DNA of 64,000 nucleotides. Origin: Frateuria_A sp049727805 (GTDB lineage Bacteria; Pseudomonadota; Gammaproteobacteria; Xanthomonadales; Rhodanobacteraceae). A program made the position numbers and the translations under genes. The notes under the pieces are model-generated. The model saw nothing but the letters and a program-made list of their open reading frames with translations. It ran no database searches and was not told where the DNA came from. The stretch is taken from positions 124,001 to 188,000 of the forward strand of contig NZ_JBCNYA010000002.1 of the NCBI RefSeq assembly GCF_049727805.1, given 5' to 3'. Below are positions 8,840 through 18,148 of the stretch, piece by piece. How positions within the stretch are numbered: the first letter of the stretch is position 1; each line of letters begins with the position of its first letter.

Positions 8840-9041
8840 GCGCGCGATCGCGCGTCCCGCAAGGCCCGGCGCCTGCCGCTCGATGATGCGGCCGGCGAAG
8901 GCGCGCGCCTGGGCGCGCAGCCAGGCATGCGCCGCCGTATGTCGCGTCGATAGCCAGCACCGCCGGATCGCGCGAAAATGCCGCTCTTGCCCGCGGCGGA
9001 CATGACGTGCGCCGCCCCCTTGCCCGCGAGAGGTTGCCGAA

Positions 9042-11273
<2,232 letters not shown>

Positions 11274-11278
11274 GACAC

Positions 11279-11302
11279 GAAGGGCGCCACGCGGCGCCCT
11301 TC
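11279..11302 (+). terminator. Intrinsic terminator of icd
   Basis: A perfect 10-bp stem (GAAGGGCGCC / GGCGCCCTTC) with an ACGC loop begins 6 bp after the icd stop and is followed by GCTTTCC. It lies between convergent genes (icd and the aldo/keto reductase) and may act in both directions. Confidence 0.75.
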
Positions 11303-11324
11303 GCTTTCCTGTGGAGTCGTCGCG

Positions 11325-12278
11325 TCAGGCCGGCTCGGCGCTGGCGCGGTCGAGCAATGCGATCTCGTCCGGCGCAAGCGCCAGCTTCACCGCGCCCAGC
11401 AGCTCCTCGAGCTGCTCGATGCTGGTGGCGCTGGCGATCGGCGCGGTGAGACCGGGCCGGGCGATCAGCCAGGCCAGTGCGACCTGCGCCGGCGTGGCGT
11501 GGTGGCCGACGGCGACGCGGTCCAGCGTATCAAGGATGCCCAGTCCGCGCGGGTCGAGATACTTGCGGACGCCGGCGCCGCGGGCGCGGCTCTTGGCCAG
11601 GTCCCCCTCGCTGCGGTACTTGCCGGAGAGGAAGCCGCTGGCCAGCGCGTAGTAGCTGATCACGCCGACCTGTTCGCGCCGCACCAACGGTTCCAGTTCG
11701 CGTTCGTAGCCGGTGCGCCGCACCAGGTTGTACTCCGGCTGCAGCGACTCGTAGCGCGGCAGGCCGTGCGCGGCCGATACCCTCAGTGCCTCCGCAAAGC
11801 GGTCGGCACCGTAGTTGGAGGCGCCGATCGCACGCACCTTGCCCTGCTCGATCAGTCGTCCGAATGCGCCCAGCGTCTCGGCCAGCGGAACGGAGGCATC
11901 GTCCTCGTGCGCCTGGTACAGGTCGATGCAGTCGACCTGCAGGCGCCTGAGCGAGCCTTCCACGGCCTGCTGGATGTTCACCGGCGACAGGCCCGGCTGC
12001 TCGGCCCACTTGGCCACCTTGGTGGCGATCACCACCCGGTCGCGCTTGCCGCTGGCCTTGAGCCATTTGCCGATGATCGTTTCCGATTCGCCGCCGCGGT
12101 TGCCCGTCACCCAGGCCGAATAGACGTCCGCCGTGTCGACGAGGTTGAAGCCGGCATCGACGAAGACGTCGAGCAGTTCGAACGAGCGCTTCTCGTCCAC
12201 GCTCCAGCCGAACACGTTGCCGCCGAAGGCGAGCGGGGCAATGGCGAGCGGAGAGCGGCCTAGCGGGCGTAGTGACAT
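11325..12278 (-). CDS. Aldo/keto reductase
   Basis: 317 aa, (beta/alpha)8 NADPH-dependent oxidoreductase. Catalytic tetrad positions are visible: Asp and Tyr in LVDTADVYSAW (about 44-54), Lys in VVIATKVAKW (about 84-93) and His in LYQAHEDD. It belongs to the AKR11/YajO-like group that reduces aldehydes and ketones; the physiological substrate is unknown. It is convergent with icd. Upstream is the 57-aa small ORF in the same orientation, about 154 bp away, so co-transcription is possible. Confidence 0.92.
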   Translation of the reverse strand: MSLRPLGRSPLAIAPLAFGGNVFGWSVDEKRSFELLDVFVDAGFNLVDTADVYSAWVTGNRGGESETIIGKWLKASGKRDRVVIATKVAKWAEQPGLSPVNIQQAVEGSLRRLQVDCIDLYQAHEDDASVPLAETLGAFGRLIEQGKVRAIGASNYGADRFAEALRVSAAHGLPRYESLQPEYNLVRRTGYERELEPLVRREQVGVISYYALASGFLSGKYRSEGDLAKSRARGAGVRKYLDPRGLGILDTLDRVAVGHHATPAQVALAWLIARPGLTAPIASATSIEQLEELLGAVKLALAPDEIALLDRASAEPA

Positions 12279-12432
12279 GGAGATTCCTTGGATGGACGCA
12301 TCATTCCTTCAGATGGAAACGCGCCAGGCAGGAATCAAGCGGGCCGCTTGCGTGGGCTCTTCCCACGTGGAATTCGCAGAGGCGGGACGTGTGCCCCGGC
12401 CCACCCCTGCGCGCAGGGGCGGGCCATGAAGA

Positions 12433-12606
12433 TCAGGGCAGCAGCGCCGCGCGCAGCACCTCGCGCCAGCGCAGCATCGGCGCCACCGGCCGCGCGGCCG
12501 GTGAGCGGCGACCGCGCGTCGCCGGTGCATCCTCGCGCCAGCGCAGTTCGTGGGTGGGCAGGGCGTGGCCATGCAGGTACAGCAACTGCTTCCAGAGCGG
12601 TTTCAT
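12433..12606 (-). CDS. Small basic protein, 57 aa, divergent from a LysR regulator
   Basis: Not recognised. The start ATG at 12606 has a strong ribosome-binding site (GGAGG, 5 nt spacing), which is the main reason to call this short ORF. The peptide begins MKPLWKQLLYLHGHALP and is rich in Arg, Pro and Leu. It contains the repeated tripeptide-like element LRWRE twice (near 21 and 45). No membrane segment or signal peptide is evident. It is transcribed divergently from the LysR gene, with 105 bp between them containing two palindromes, so it may be the target of that regulator. Confidence 0.5.
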   Translation of the reverse strand: MKPLWKQLLYLHGHALPTHELRWREDAPATRGRRSPAARPVAPMLRWREVLRAALLP

Positions 12607-12673
12607 GGGAACCTCCGGTGGGGGTGTTGCCTTGGGGTGTGCTCAAGTTACGCCGCGGCCGGTCCGCCAAAAA

Positions 12674-12711
12674 GCGATATATTCGCAAGCCAAGCTTGAG
12701 GAATATTCAAG
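12674..12711. promoter_or_regulatory. Palindromes in the LysR/small-ORF divergent region
   Basis: Two inverted repeats: GCGA-TATAT-TCGC (12674-12686) and CTTGA-N7-TCAAG (12695-12711), the latter ending directly at the LysR start codon. The second encloses GAATATTC. Spacing and position fit LysR-type operator sites for autorepression and control of the divergent gene. The GAGGA inside the second palindrome is also the probable ribosome-binding site of the LysR gene. Confidence 0.5.
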
Positions 12712-13632
12712 ATGGGAAAATTGCCGCTCGGCTTGTTGCAGCAGTTCGTGCTGGTCGCCCGACAAGGCAACCTGTCGCGTGCGGCGGCGCAGGCGAACCT
12801 GACCGTCAGTGCGCTCAGCCACCAGATGCGCCAGCTTGAGGAACGCCTGGAGCGGCGCCTGTTCGAGCGCGGGCCGCGCGGCGTGACGCTGACCGTCGAG
12901 GGCTGCAGCCTGCTCGAAGCGGTCGGCGGGCATTTCGACGGCATCGAACATGCGCTCGCGGCGTTCAGCACGCGCCACCATGATGCGCTCACGCTCAGCG
13001 CCAGCCCCGGCATCATGTCGAGCTGGCTGGTGCCGCGCCTGCCGCGGCTGGTGGCCGCGCATCCGGAGCTGGAGCTGAGCCTGCAGTCGGCGTCGACGCT
13101 GGTGAATTTCGAGCGCGAGCCGGTGGACGTCGCCCTGCGCTACGGCCGCGGCAACTGGGACGGACTGCACTGCGAGCGGCTGTTCGGCGAATGGATCGCA
13201 CCGGTGGCCGCGCCCGAACTGGTGGAACGGATGGATGGGACGGATCCTCGCGACCTGTCGCGCTGGCCGCTGCTCGGCGAACCGCCGCCTTCCACGCGCT
13301 GGAACGACTGGTTCGACCGCCACGGCGGCACGCGGCCGAAACGCTACGTGGCCCAGTTCGACAGCCTGGATGCCCTGCGCCATGCGGCGCTTGAGGGGCT
13401 GGGCGTAGGCCTGGGGCGGATGGTGACCTCCAAGTCGCTGATCGACGCCGGCCGGCTGCAGATGCTCGGCGACGACTACATGCCGGTGGCGGAGGCGTAC
13501 TGGCTGGTGTACCCGCCGCGGTCGCTGGAGCATCGCGGCATGCAGGCCTTCCGCCAATGGCTGCTGGCCGAGGCCGACGACTACTGCCGGCAGTTGCCGG
13601 TTGCCTGGAAGGAGGCCGCTGCCGCCGGCTGA
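12712..13632 (+). CDS. LysR-family transcriptional regulator
   Basis: 306 aa, standard LTTR length. An N-terminal winged helix-turn-helix (about 6-65: LLQQFVLVARQGNLSRAAAQ, then LSHQMRQLEERL, then LFERGPRGVTLTVEG) is followed by a periplasmic-binding-like effector domain. The sequence resembles the GcvA-like subgroup (ERLFGEWIAPVAAPEL, LGVGLGRMVTSKSLIDAGRL). It is divergent from the 57-aa ORF and codirectional with frmA, 64 bp downstream. Its ligand and targets cannot be read from the sequence. Confidence 0.92.
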   Translation: MGKLPLGLLQQFVLVARQGNLSRAAAQANLTVSALSHQMRQLEERLERRLFERGPRGVTLTVEGCSLLEAVGGHFDGIEHALAAFSTRHHDALTLSASPGIMSSWLVPRLPRLVAAHPELELSLQSASTLVNFEREPVDVALRYGRGNWDGLHCERLFGEWIAPVAAPELVERMDGTDPRDLSRWPLLGEPPPSTRWNDWFDRHGGTRPKRYVAQFDSLDALRHAALEGLGVGLGRMVTSKSLIDAGRLQMLGDDYMPVAEAYWLVYPPRSLEHRGMQAFRQWLLAEADDYCRQLPVAWKEAAAAG

Positions 13633-13696
13633 TCGGCTATCGCCGCGCGGCCGCAGGCGTCATCATCGGCGGTCGCCGACCGTATTGGAGAACACC

Positions 13697-14809
13697 ATGA
13701 AATCCCGTGCCGCCGTCGCCTGGGAAGCAGGCAAGCCGCTGTCGATCGAAGAGGTGGAGGTAGCCGGCCCGAAGGCCGGCGAGGTGCTGGTGCGCATCGT
13801 CGCCACCGGCGTCTGCCACACCGACGCCTTCACCCTCTCCGGCGCCGATCCGGAGGGCCTGTTCCCGGCGATCCTCGGCCACGAGGGCGGCGGCATCGTC
13901 GAGGAAGTCGGCGAGGGCGTGACCACATTGGCCGTGGGCGACCACGTCATCCCGCTGTACACGCCCGAGTGCGGCACCTGCGAATACTGCCGCTCGGGCA
14001 AGACCAACCTGTGCCAGCGCATCCGCGCCACCCAGGGCCAGGGGCTGATGCCCGACGGCACCTCGCGGTTTTCCAAGGGCGGCCAGATGATCCGCCACTA
14101 CATGGGCACCAGCACCTTCAGCGAGTACACGGTGCTGCCCGAGATCGCGGTGGCGAAAATCGACAAGGCCGCGCCGCTGGAAAAGGTCTGCCTGCTCGGC
14201 TGCGGCATCACCACCGGCATCGGCGCGGTGCTCAACACCGCCAGGGTGGAGCCGGGCGCCAGCGTGGCGGTGTTCGGGCTGGGCGGCATCGGCCTGTCGG
14301 TGGTGCAGGGCGCGGTGATGGCCAAGGCCGGGCGCATCGTGGTGGTCGACACCAATCCGTCGAAGTTCGAGATGGCGCGGCTGTTAGGCGCCACCGACTG
14401 CGTCAATCCGAAGGATCATCCGGACACGCCGATCCAGCAGGTGATCGTCGAGCTCACCGGCGGCGGCGTGGACTATTCGTTCGAGTGCATCGGCAATGTC
14501 GACGTGATGCGCTCGGCGCTGGAGTGCTGCCACAAGGGCTGGGGGGAATCGATCATCATCGGCGTGGCCGGTGCCGGCCAGGAAATCCGCACGCGGCCGT
14601 TCCAGCTGGTGACCGGGCGGGTGTGGCGCGGCTCGGCCTTCGGTGGCGTCAAGGGCCGCTCGCAGCTGCCCGGCTACGTGGATCGCTACCTGGCCGGCGA
14701 GATCCGCATCGACGAGATGGTCAGCCAGGAGCTGCCGCTGGAACGCATCAACGAGGCGTTCGACGCCATGCACGAGGGCCGAGTGATCCGCTCGGTGATC
14801 CGCTACTGA
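13697..14809 (+). CDS. frmA: S-(hydroxymethyl)glutathione dehydrogenase / class III alcohol dehydrogenase
   Basis: 370 aa zinc-dependent dehydrogenase. It oxidises S-hydroxymethylglutathione, formed spontaneously from formaldehyde and glutathione, and can also reduce S-nitrosoglutathione. Catalytic zinc ligands are Cys40 (GVCHTD) and His62 (GHEGGG). The structural zinc cysteines are at 92, 95, 98 and 106 (ECGTCEYCRSGKTNLC). The NAD-binding GLGGIG motif follows. The start at 13697 follows TTGGAGAACACC. The usual partner, S-formylglutathione hydrolase (frmB), is not adjacent. Confidence 0.95.
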   Translation: MKSRAAVAWEAGKPLSIEEVEVAGPKAGEVLVRIVATGVCHTDAFTLSGADPEGLFPAILGHEGGGIVEEVGEGVTTLAVGDHVIPLYTPECGTCEYCRSGKTNLCQRIRATQGQGLMPDGTSRFSKGGQMIRHYMGTSTFSEYTVLPEIAVAKIDKAAPLEKVCLLGCGITTGIGAVLNTARVEPGASVAVFGLGGIGLSVVQGAVMAKAGRIVVVDTNPSKFEMARLLGATDCVNPKDHPDTPIQQVIVELTGGGVDYSFECIGNVDVMRSALECCHKGWGESIIIGVAGAGQEIRTRPFQLVTGRVWRGSAFGGVKGRSQLPGYVDRYLAGEIRIDEMVSQELPLERINEAFDAMHEGRVIRSVIRY

Positions 14810-14818
14810 GACGTTGAT

Positions 14819-14952
14819 CCTTCCCCCGTTCACGGGGGAAGGTGCCCGAAGGGCGGATGGGGGGAGGCCTTGCGGAAGACTTGCCCGCACATCCCGCCAA
14901 AAGCGGCCCCCATCCGCCTGTCGGCACCTTCCCCCGCGTTCGCGGGGGAAGG
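14819..14952. repeat. Inverted pair of REP-like palindromes (REPIN-type)
   Basis: Two copies of a hairpin (CCTTCCCCC / GGGGGAAGG stems) in opposite orientation, each followed inward by a GGTGCC and GGCGGATGGGG-type tail. The left copy covers about 14819-14864 and the right copy about 14906-14952. The two copies form an imperfect inverted repeat with arms of about 46 bp and a spacer of about 41 bp. This fills the gap between frmA and the NYN gene. Confidence 0.75.
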
Positions 14953-15018
14953 CTCGGCGCCGGATTCCTCCGCTAGAATGCGCGCGCCTTCCCCGGCACC
15001 CACGCACCCGAGGCTCCC

Positions 15019-15681
15019 ATGCAACGCACCGCCATCCTGGTCGACGGCGCCTTCTTCCTTGCCCGCTACCGCAAGGTGTGGGGCGAACGCGATGCCGGCG
15101 ATGCGCGCACCGTGGCCAAGACTGTGTTCGGCATGGCACTGGAGCACCTGAAGGCGCTGGACCGCCCGCGCGAGGCGCTGTATCGCATCTTTTTCTACGA
15201 CTGCCCGCCGCTGGAGAAGGTGCTGGTGCGCCCGCTCAGCGGCGAGGCGGTGGATTTCTCGCGCACCGGCGCGGCGACGTTCCGCCGCGAACTGCACGAC
15301 CAGTTGCGTCGCCAGCGCAAGATGGCGCTGCGGCTCGGCCGGCTGGCCGAGCGCGGCGAGTGGAAGCTGAAGTTCCATGCCTATCAGCAGCTGCGCGAGG
15401 GCACCCTGGCGTGGGAGGATCTGGGCGACGAGCATTTCGAACCGGACATGCGCCAGACCCAGGTCGACATGAAGATCGGCATCGACATCGCCGCGCTCAC
15501 CTACAAGAAGCTGGTCGACCAGATCGTGCTGGTCGCCGGCGATGCGGATTTCATTCCGGCGGCCAAGCTGGCCCGCTACGAGGGCATCGACTTCATTCTC
15601 GACCCGATGTGGCAGGGTATAGCCCCGGACCTGCACGAGCACATCGACGGCCTGCAGTCGGTCTGCCCGCGACCCTTCTGA
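15019..15681 (+). CDS. NYN-domain (PIN-like) putative ribonuclease
   Basis: 220 aa. NYN domains are PIN-fold nucleases of the LabA/DUF88 type. The conserved acidic residues are visible: Asp in ILVDGAFFLARY (residue 9), in MKIGIDIAALTYKK, and the pair in LVAGDADFIPAAKLA near 170-180. The protein begins MQRTAILVDG, where LVDG is the family start signature. Substrates are unknown; many NYN proteins act on RNA. It stands alone between a REP pair and an exported methyltransferase-like gene. Confidence 0.85.
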   Translation: MQRTAILVDGAFFLARYRKVWGERDAGDARTVAKTVFGMALEHLKALDRPREALYRIFFYDCPPLEKVLVRPLSGEAVDFSRTGAATFRRELHDQLRRQRKMALRLGRLAERGEWKLKFHAYQQLREGTLAWEDLGDEHFEPDMRQTQVDMKIGIDIAALTYKKLVDQIVLVAGDADFIPAAKLARYEGIDFILDPMWQGIAPDLHEHIDGLQSVCPRPF

Positions 15682-15712
15682 ACAATCGTCACCCGTGGCC
15701 ATGGAGATCACG

Positions 15713-16591
15713 ATGAAGACCCTGCGGCTTTCCACCTTCTGCCTCGCCGGCCTGCTGGCGATGCCTGCGCTCGCGCAGGACCAGCCCACCGACGCGCTGG
15801 TGCCGCCGACCAGCGCCAGCGACTACACCGCCGCGCAACTGGACCAGGTGGTTGCCGGCGACTGGCGTCCGGCCGACCAGCGCGCGCGCGACACGTACCG
15901 CCACCCGAAGGAAACGCTGGAATTCTTCGAATTGCGGCCGGACCAGACGGTGATCGAAATCACCCCGGGCGGCGGCTGGTACGCGCAGATCCTGGCGCCG
16001 CTGCTGCACGACAACGGCCATTACGTGGCCGCGGAAAAGCAGCCCTCGGCGGACAGCGAGGCGCGCGCTGACGACAGCGCCCTGCGCAAGCTGTTCGCCG
16101 CGCATCCGGCGCAGTTCGGTGCAGCCTCGATCGTGACCTTCGACCCCAAGGCGCCGGTGTTCGGTGCGCCGGCGTCGGCCGACCGCGTGCTGACCTTCCG
16201 CAACGTGCACAACTGGGCGATGGACGGCAGCGCGCCGGCGATGTTCAAGGCGTTCTACAGCGTGCTCAAGCCCGGTGGCGTGCTCGGCGTGGTCGACCAT
16301 CGTGCCGACGCCGGCGCCACGCTGGACGAGGTCAGGGACAGCGGCTACCTGCCGGTCGACTACGTGGTCAAGCTCGCCACCGACGCCGGCTTCGTGCTGG
16401 ATGGGCGCAGCGAGATCAACGCCAACCCGAAGGACGACCACGACCATCCCAAGGGCGTGTGGACGCTGCCACCCACGCTCGCGTTGGGCGACCAGGACAA
16501 GGCGAAGTACCTGGCGATCGGCGAGTCCGACCGCATGACGCTGCGCTTCGTCAAGCCGGAGGCGCCCGCGCACGCGGCCTCCGCGCCATGA
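15713..16591 (+). CDS. Predicted methyltransferase (COG4798-type) with signal peptide
   Basis: 292 aa. The ATG at 15713 was chosen over 15695 because GGAG precedes it by 6 nt and a signal peptide then starts at residue 1 (MKTLRLSTFCLAGLLAMPAL, cleavage after AQ-region, about 21). The mature part has a Rossmann-like methyltransferase core (VIEITPGGGWYAQILAPLL; FRNVHNW; SVLKPGGVLGVVDHRA). An export signal on a presumed SAM-dependent enzyme is odd, because SAM is cytosolic, so the catalytic role is uncertain. Homologues with the same architecture are common in Proteobacteria. Confidence 0.85.
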   Translation: MKTLRLSTFCLAGLLAMPALAQDQPTDALVPPTSASDYTAAQLDQVVAGDWRPADQRARDTYRHPKETLEFFELRPDQTVIEITPGGGWYAQILAPLLHDNGHYVAAEKQPSADSEARADDSALRKLFAAHPAQFGAASIVTFDPKAPVFGAPASADRVLTFRNVHNWAMDGSAPAMFKAFYSVLKPGGVLGVVDHRADAGATLDEVRDSGYLPVDYVVKLATDAGFVLDGRSEINANPKDDHDHPKGVWTLPPTLALGDQDKAKYLAIGESDRMTLRFVKPEAPAHAASAP

Positions 16592-16592
16592 C

Positions 16593-17126
16593 GTGCTGAT
16601 CGCGCTCAACAAGCCCTATGGCGTGCTCTGCCAGTTCTCTGGCGACGGCAGCCGGCCGACGCTGGCCGGCTACGTGCGCGAAACGGACGTCTATCCGGCC
16701 GGACGGCTGGACCACGACAGTGAAGGCCTGCTGCTGCTCACCGACGACGGTCGCCTCGCGCACAGGCTGACCGATCCGCGGCACAAGCAACCCAAGACCT
16801 ACCTGGTGCAGGTGGACGGCGCGGTCACCGACGAGGCGATCGCCGCCCTGCGCAGCGGCGTCACGCTCAACGACGGCCCCACCCTGCCGGCGGGCGCCGA
16901 ACACGCCGCCGAACCGGGCTGGCTGTGGCCGCGCGATCCGCCGGTGCGCTTCCGCAAGGCGATCCCGACCAGCTGGCTCACGATCACCTTGCGCGAGGGG
17001 CGCAACCGCCAGGTCCGGCGCATGACCGCGGCCGTCGGTTTCCCCACCTTGCGGCTGATCCGCGTGCGCATCGGCGAATACGCGCTGGACGGCCTTGCCC
17101 CGGGCGAGTCGCGCCGCCTGCTGTAG
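16593..17126 (+). CDS. rluE: 23S rRNA pseudouridine(2457) synthase RluE
   Basis: 177 aa, RsuA/RluE-type synthase without an S4 domain, as expected for RluE. It opens directly in the catalytic domain (LIALNKPYGVLCQFSG). The active-site motif is GRLDHDSEGLLLLTDDGRL and the family ending LREGRNRQVRRMTAAVGFPTLRLIR is present. The start is a GTG at 16593, 2 bp after the preceding stop codon, with no clear Shine-Dalgarno; it probably relies on translational coupling. It modifies U2457 of 23S rRNA near the peptidyl-transferase centre. Confidence 0.9.
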   Translation: MLIALNKPYGVLCQFSGDGSRPTLAGYVRETDVYPAGRLDHDSEGLLLLTDDGRLAHRLTDPRHKQPKTYLVQVDGAVTDEAIAALRSGVTLNDGPTLPAGAEHAAEPGWLWPRDPPVRFRKAIPTSWLTITLREGRNRQVRRMTAAVGFPTLRLIRVRIGEYALDGLAPGESRRLL

Positions 17127-17217
17127 GCATCCATCGGATGCGACCGCGCATTCCGTCCCGAAGCGCGTGCGCGGCGTGCGGCGGATAATGTCGCTTTGCC
17201 ACGCACGGCCCCGCCGC

Positions 17218-17964
17218 ATGGACTTCAAAGACCACTTTTCCGGCCACGCCACGCTCTATCGCGACGCGCGCCCCCTGCCGCCGGCGGACTGGTTCGCCTG
17301 GCTCGCCGGCCAGGCGCCCGACCACGCGCTGGCCTGGGATGCCGGTTGCGGCAACGGCCAGGCCAGCATCGGCCTGGCCGCATATTTCCATCGCGTGGTG
17401 GCGACCGATCCGAGCGCCACGCAGATCGCGCAGGCGACGGCACATCCGTCGATCGACTACCGCGTGGAGCCGGCCGAGCGCAGCAGCCTCGCCGGCGCAA
17501 GTGCGAGCCTGGTCTGCGTGTCGCAGGCACTGCACTGGTTCGACCTGGACGCCTTCCATGCCGAGGTGCGCCGGGTCGCCCGGCCGGGCGCGCTGCTGGC
17601 GGTGTCGGCCTACGGCAACTGCAGCGTGGACCGCGCGGTGGATGCCGTCGAGTGGACGCTCTACGCCGACACGCTCGGCGGTGACTGGCCGCCCGAGCGG
17701 GCGCTGGTCGACAGCGGCTACCGCGAGCTGCCGTTTCCGTTCGAAGCCGTGGCCGCGCCCAGCTTCGCCATGCAGGCGCAATGGAACCTGGCGCAGTTCC
17801 TCGCCTACCTGCGCTCCTGGTCGGCCACGCAGCGGTACGCCAGGCGCACGGGTGTCGATCCGGTGGAGGCGGCCGCTGCGGACCTGGCACGCGCCTGGGG
17901 CGATCCTGGCCAGGTGCGCGCCGTGCGCTGGCCTTTCTTCACCCGCGTCGGCCGCATCGCCTGA
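17218..17964 (+). CDS. Class I SAM-dependent methyltransferase
   Basis: 248 aa. The start at 17218 gives MDFKDHFSGHATLYRDARP, the typical N-terminus of a family annotated as methyltransferase type 11 (YcgJ/trans-aconitate-methyltransferase-like). Motif I is WDAGCGNGQASIGL (about 40-53), an acidic residue ends the next strand (VVATDPS) and a post-motif SQALHWFDLDAFHAEVRRV follows. Cytosolic; substrate unknown. Located just downstream of rluE (91 bp), same strand. Confidence 0.87.
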   Translation: MDFKDHFSGHATLYRDARPLPPADWFAWLAGQAPDHALAWDAGCGNGQASIGLAAYFHRVVATDPSATQIAQATAHPSIDYRVEPAERSSLAGASASLVCVSQALHWFDLDAFHAEVRRVARPGALLAVSAYGNCSVDRAVDAVEWTLYADTLGGDWPPERALVDSGYRELPFPFEAVAAPSFAMQAQWNLAQFLAYLRSWSATQRYARRTGVDPVEAAAADLARAWGDPGQVRAVRWPFFTRVGRIA

Positions 17965-17990
17965 TCGTCCTCGACGCGCCGCCTTCAGCG

Positions 17991-18138
17991 CCTTCTCCCC
18001 TGCAGGAGAGGGCTTGGGGTGAGAATTCGGGACTCGCGGAAGGGCCCGGCAAGGGCCAATAACCAAACAACATCGAGGCGTCCGCCGGAGGCACCAATCG
18101 GGCCGCGCTTGTTTGGTCCTCTCCCTGGAAAAGAGAGG
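17991..18138. repeat. REP-like intergenic palindromes between convergent genes
   Basis: A CTCCCC/GGAGAG hairpin followed by GGCTTGGGGTGAG (17991-18022) is one copy of the GAGAGGG-TGGGGTGAG family seen elsewhere in the window. Then come an 8-bp inverted repeat (CCAAACAA at 18063-18070 with TTGTTTGG at 18109-18116) and a CCTCTC/GAGAGG hairpin (18118-18138). The block separates two convergent genes and may serve as a two-way transcription end. Confidence 0.6.
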
Positions 18139-18148
18139 AGGTTCAAAC

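Noticed and set aside
8840..9041. Possible gene remnant on the minus strand between the DUF4156 lipoprotein and icd
   Set aside because: A short stretch reads like an Ala/Arg-rich helix, but there is no start, family match or conservation evidence.
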